Assembly: GCF_002743055.1 (NCBI RefSeq)
Contig: NZ_PDYM01000031.1
Span: 1 to 37,032 of the forward strand
Direction of reading: 5' to 3'
Length of the DNA stretch: 37,032 nucleotides
Source: Sporosarcina sp. P13
Lineage (GTDB): Bacteria > Bacillota > Bacilli > Bacillales_A > Planococcaceae
Shown here in pieces: positions 34,631-37,032 of the stretch. The translations under genes were made by a program, and so were the position numbers. How positions within the stretch are numbered: the stretch's first letter is position 1; each line of letters begins with the position of its first letter. The notes below the pieces were generated by a model that was not told the DNA's origin, ran no database searches, and was given only the letters and a program-made list of their open reading frames with translations.

Positions 34631-36631
34631 ATGACAGATTTACGCTCATCCGAAAAGAGATTTCGTCCTGAAATCGAAGGTGTACGAACTATCGCAACCC
34701 TGCTTATCGCGATCTACCATATATGGCTAGGCAGAGTATCTGGGGGAATCGATGTATTCTTCATCATTTCGGGTTACTTAATGACCTTATCTCTTTTATC
34801 AAGAATTGAGAAAACAGGTTCTGTAAGATTTCCTAATTTTATTTTGGGGTTAGCTAGAAGATTATTCCCCCAAGCGCTACTCGTCATAGTCGTTACCGGG
34901 GTATTGTCTATAGTCTTTTTACCGAAGATTGAGTGGGGAGAAATTGTTGCACATATCATAGCTTCTACATTTTATTTTGAAAACTGGCGATTGGCATTTG
35001 ACTCTGTAGATTACTTGGCGTTGGATAATGCTGCAAGTCCTTTCCAACATTACTGGTCACTCAGCGTGCAAGGTCAGTTCTATATACTTTGGCCACTCGT
35101 CATCGCTAGTGTCTATTTTATAGCAAAAAAAGTGTTAAAGACACCGGTTCGGAAAACATTACTAGTTTCACTTCTCATAGTGTGCTTATGTTCTCTGTCT
35201 TATTCAATCTATCAAACATATGCCAATCAGCCATGGGCGTATTTTGATACATTTACTCGTCTATGGGAATTCAGCATCGGCGGGATATTCGCTTTAGTTT
35301 CACCCTATTTACGATTTAATAAAAATGTCAGTATAGTCATTGGATGGATTGGTCTATTGATCATCTGTTTAACAGGTGTCTTATTGCCGGTATCCACTGT
35401 GTTTCCTGGTTATTTAGCTTTAGTACCTATTAGTGGTGTGTTATTCATTTTACTATCAACAGAAGTCAGCACAAAGTTCGGGGTCAATCGATTGTTAAGT
35501 ATCAAGCCTCTCACTTATTTAGGTGGTCTTACATATGGAATTTATTTATGGCATTGGCCGTTATTAATTTTCTATCGAGCACATATGAATACGACAACGA
35601 TTCCGATAGTAGATGGTATAGCGCTATTACTCGTCACACTAGTATTGTCAATTTTCTCTACTAAATTGCTTGAAAAACCTGTCCTTAAGATGGGCAGAGG
35701 GCGTGAGAAACGAAAACTCATCGCTGTGTTAAGTTTCATGCTTTTAATTACATGCACTTCAATTGTAACGATTTCAGTTTATATTCAAAAGACCTCAGCA
35801 AGTATGATCAATTGGGATCAGGATGAAAAAAACTACCCCGGTGCCAAGGCCATTTTTTATGATATTGACCCACCAGAAGATTTGGAACCGATTCCTTCTG
35901 CATTAGCTATTAAAACGGATTTACCTAGTTTTTATAAGGATTTGAAATGTTTAGGCCGCGATCGTACCGAAGTAAGGAAATGTTCGTATGGCGTAATAGA
36001 CAATCCAGAGTATGTCCTCGCTTTAGTCGGTGGATCCCATTCCGGACACTGGTTCCCTGCACTTGAAATACTTGCAGAAGAACTAAATTTCCGAATCGAT
36101 CTGTATAATCACGACGGTTGTCGATTCACGGATGAAGATCCTGACGGTTATTTAACAAAAGCTTGCGTAGAGTGGAATGCCAATTTAATAGAAGATTTGA
36201 AAGAAAATCCACCCGATTTGGTGTTTACGACAGCTACATTGAACAAGCATGATACAGTCCCACCTGGTTATATTAATCAGTGGAAATATCTTGAAGGCAT
36301 TACTACGATCTTCGCCATTCGTGATAACCCGCGGATGAAAGAGAAAATTCCTCTTTGTTTAGAAAACGCCAAAGATCCTTTAGATTGTGCAATCGATCGT
36401 TCAGAGGGTGTCTCAGACATACTCCCTTGGGAAAACAGCGAAGGCATCCCATCCAACGTTATCTTCGAGGACCTAACGGATTACTTCTGCGACGAAACCA
36501 CTTGTCATCCAGTAATCGGCAACATCATTGTCTATCGTGATAATAACCACTTAACCGCAGAGTACGTAAAAACATTAGCTACACCTTTGAAAGATCCTTT
36601 GGAACAAGCTTTCAAGGGATTGGGTAAATAA
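34631..36631 (+). CDS. Acyltransferase-3 membrane protein with C-terminal SGNH domain (OatA-like)
   Basis: 666-residue protein that probably O-acetylates a cell-surface glycan, moving acetyl groups across the membrane through the N-terminal acyltransferase-3 domain (about ten helices, residues 15-385) and placing them with the extracellular SGNH domain. His30 in AIYHIWLG is the conserved catalytic-type histidine; RPEIEGVR and GGIDVFFIISGYL are the family start. In the SGNH domain the Ser nucleophile is Ser469 in VGGSHSGHW (usually G-D-S), and Asp637/His640 in DNNHLT complete the triad. The target (peptidoglycan muramic acid, teichoic acid or polysaccharide) cannot be told from sequence. GGGGTG precedes the ATG. 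It stands alone, beside an IS. Confidence 0.9.
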   Translation: MTDLRSSEKRFRPEIEGVRTIATLLIAIYHIWLGRVSGGIDVFFIISGYLMTLSLLSRIEKTGSVRFPNFILGLARRLFPQALLVIVVTGVLSIVFLPKIEWGEIVAHIIASTFYFENWRLAFDSVDYLALDNAASPFQHYWSLSVQGQFYILWPLVIASVYFIAKKVLKTPVRKTLLVSLLIVCLCSLSYSIYQTYANQPWAYFDTFTRLWEFSIGGIFALVSPYLRFNKNVSIVIGWIGLLIICLTGVLLPVSTVFPGYLALVPISGVLFILLSTEVSTKFGVNRLLSIKPLTYLGGLTYGIYLWHWPLLIFYRAHMNTTTIPIVDGIALLLVTLVLSIFSTKLLEKPVLKMGRGREKRKLIAVLSFMLLITCTSIVTISVYIQKTSASMINWDQDEKNYPGAKAIFYDIDPPEDLEPIPSALAIKTDLPSFYKDLKCLGRDRTEVRKCSYGVIDNPEYVLALVGGSHSGHWFPALEILAEELNFRIDLYNHDGCRFTDEDPDGYLTKACVEWNANLIEDLKENPPDLVFTTATLNKHDTVPPGYINQWKYLEGITTIFAIRDNPRMKEKIPLCLENAKDPLDCAIDRSEGVSDILPWENSEGIPSNVIFEDLTDYFCDETTCHPVIGNIIVYRDNNHLTAEYVKTLATPLKDPLEQAFKGLGK

Positions 36632-36665
36632 TGTACCACAAGTTTGAGATGTCTTTTTAGTAATT

Positions 36666-36697
36666 AGGTGACTTGGCGTTGGTCCTTCACCTTTTTT
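36666..36697 (+). terminator. Terminator of the acyltransferase gene
   Basis: AGGTGA and TCACCT form a 6-bp stem, extended inside by TTGG/GTCC-type pairing, followed by six T. It lies about 35 bp past the stop codon. Confidence 0.65.
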
Positions 36698-36906
36698 AAT
36701 TCAAATAAAAAGACAAATTGTAAAGCTTAAAATTCTACCTACTAATAACTTCAGGAGAGAATTCTAGTGAAGCGTTAGGGCATCGTTTTTAAGGTTGGCC
36801 CTCCGGCACACGTCCGCCTGGAGCGGAGTAAAACGGTATACTACCCGCCACCCGCTCTCCACTGACACTTAATCCACATACAAAAAGACAGTCTCCCATA
36901 ATAAAC
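36698..36906. other. Non-coding spacer with a GC-rich fragment
   Basis: No credible gene is seen between the acyltransferase terminator and the IS end. The stretch 36796-36870 is clearly more GC-rich than its surroundings. Its core at 36811-36827 reads, on the minus strand, TCCGCTCCAGGCGGACG, which resembles a sequence that I recall from dispersed repeats in Bacillaceae genomes. It may be a decayed copy of such a repeat. The 36706-36780 part is AT-rich and shows nothing recognisable. Confidence 0.4.
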
Positions 36907-36926
36907 TGTACCCTATAAGATGGACA
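36907..36926 (+). repeat. Left inverted repeat of IS3-family element
   Basis: TGTACCCTATAAGATGGACA, beginning with the TG typical of IS3-family ends. It shares TGTACCCT and GGACA with the reverse complement of 109-128. Confidence 0.65.
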
Positions 36927-36958
36927 CTTTGAAAAAGTCCGTCTTATAGGGTATTTTT
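36909..36958 (+). terminator. Hairpin with T-run at the IS left end
   Basis: TACCCTATAAGA at 36909-36920 and its exact complement at 36942-36953 form a 12-bp stem, with GGAC/GTCC pairing further inside, followed by five T (36954-36958). It lies between the IS tip and OrfA, so it would stop transcription entering from outside before it reaches the transposase. Confidence 0.7.
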
Positions 36959-36994
36959 GTTTATACATAAAAATGATGTCGGGGGTCGGATCAA

Positions 36995-37032
36995 ATGACT
37001 AAACTATTATTCACTAAAAAAGAACAAGATCA
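36995..37032 (+). CDS. IS3-family OrfA, N-terminal start only
   Basis: ATG at 36995 with GGGGG about 9 nt upstream opens a frame reading MTKLLFTKKEQD up to the window edge. The pattern K-L/I-F-T-x-x-E at the N-terminus is common in OrfA proteins of the IS3/IS150 group, which carry a helix-turn-helix. Too short to assign from its own sequence; the call rests on the IS end just before it. Confidence 0.6.
   Translation, partial: MTKLLFTKKEQD

Larger units (their letters stand above)
36907..37032 (+). mobile_element. IS3-family insertion sequence, left (5') end, partial
   Basis: The element starts at TGTACCCTATAAGATGGACA and carries a terminator-like hairpin and then the first codons of OrfA. 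The tip matches the end of the element at 109-128 (15 of 20 bases), and both copies point in the plus direction. The rest lies past the window edge. Confidence 0.7.

Overview
The window comes from a low-GC, endospore-forming Firmicute of the Bacillales. Gene order and protein sequence point to Planococcaceae, most likely Sporosarcina or a close relative; the genus is an inference. The evidence is a colinear block matching the B. subtilis 200-degree region (qcr, ypi, aro, ndk, hep/men, mtr, hbs, spoIVA, gpsA, der, rpsA, cmk, ypeB-sleB, prsW, ypdA, recS-ypbB-fer), sporulation and germination genes (spoIVA, sleB, ypeB), a two-component heptaprenyl diphosphate synthase, and a bacillithiol-type YpdA.

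Layout: (1) 1-128 is the 3' end of an IS3-family insertion sequence, with the last 31 codons of its transposase and its right inverted repeat. (2) 161-34093 is one long run of minus-strand housekeeping genes. Read in transcription order from high to low coordinates, it holds ypbB-recS; a short LysM-less YpbE-like protein; ypbG-ypdA; prsW; sleB-ypeB; the PilZ protein motI/ypfA; cmk-plsC; rpsA; der-gpsA-yphE-yphF; spoIVA; hbs; folE-mtrB-hepS-menG-hepT; ndk; the cheR-aroC-aroB-aroH-hisC-tyrA-aroA-ypiA-ypiB-ypiF supraoperon; the qcrABC bc complex; and ypjA-yugP. (3) At about 34.1 kb the orientation flips. Ferredoxin (fer) and a large membrane acyltransferase with a C-terminal SGNH domain are on the plus strand. 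(4) 36907-37032 is the left end of a second IS3-type element in the same orientation as the first.

The genes group into aromatic amino acid and chorismate synthesis (complete from AroB to TyrA/HisC except for steps encoded elsewhere), menaquinone with its heptaprenyl tail, and the menaquinol-cytochrome c reductase that uses it. Others cover translation and ribosome assembly (Der, S1-like protein), phospholipid precursors (GpsA, PlsC), chromosome packing (HU), and spore coat and germination. Many transcription units end in clear intrinsic terminators, which I list.

Most of the window is ordinary core genome; I did not find a convincing new defence or biosynthetic system. The observations worth a second look are: the two co-oriented IS ends bracketing the region; a terminator-like hairpin in the tip of the IS; a 12-bp in-frame tandem duplication in a conserved loop of GpsA; an aro supraoperon that keeps the TRAP regulator (mtrB) but lacks the trp genes; paired ResD-like sites before qcrA; a possible three-way-junction RNA between prsW and sleB; and a perfect inverted repeat over the ypiB stop whose T-run points antisense.
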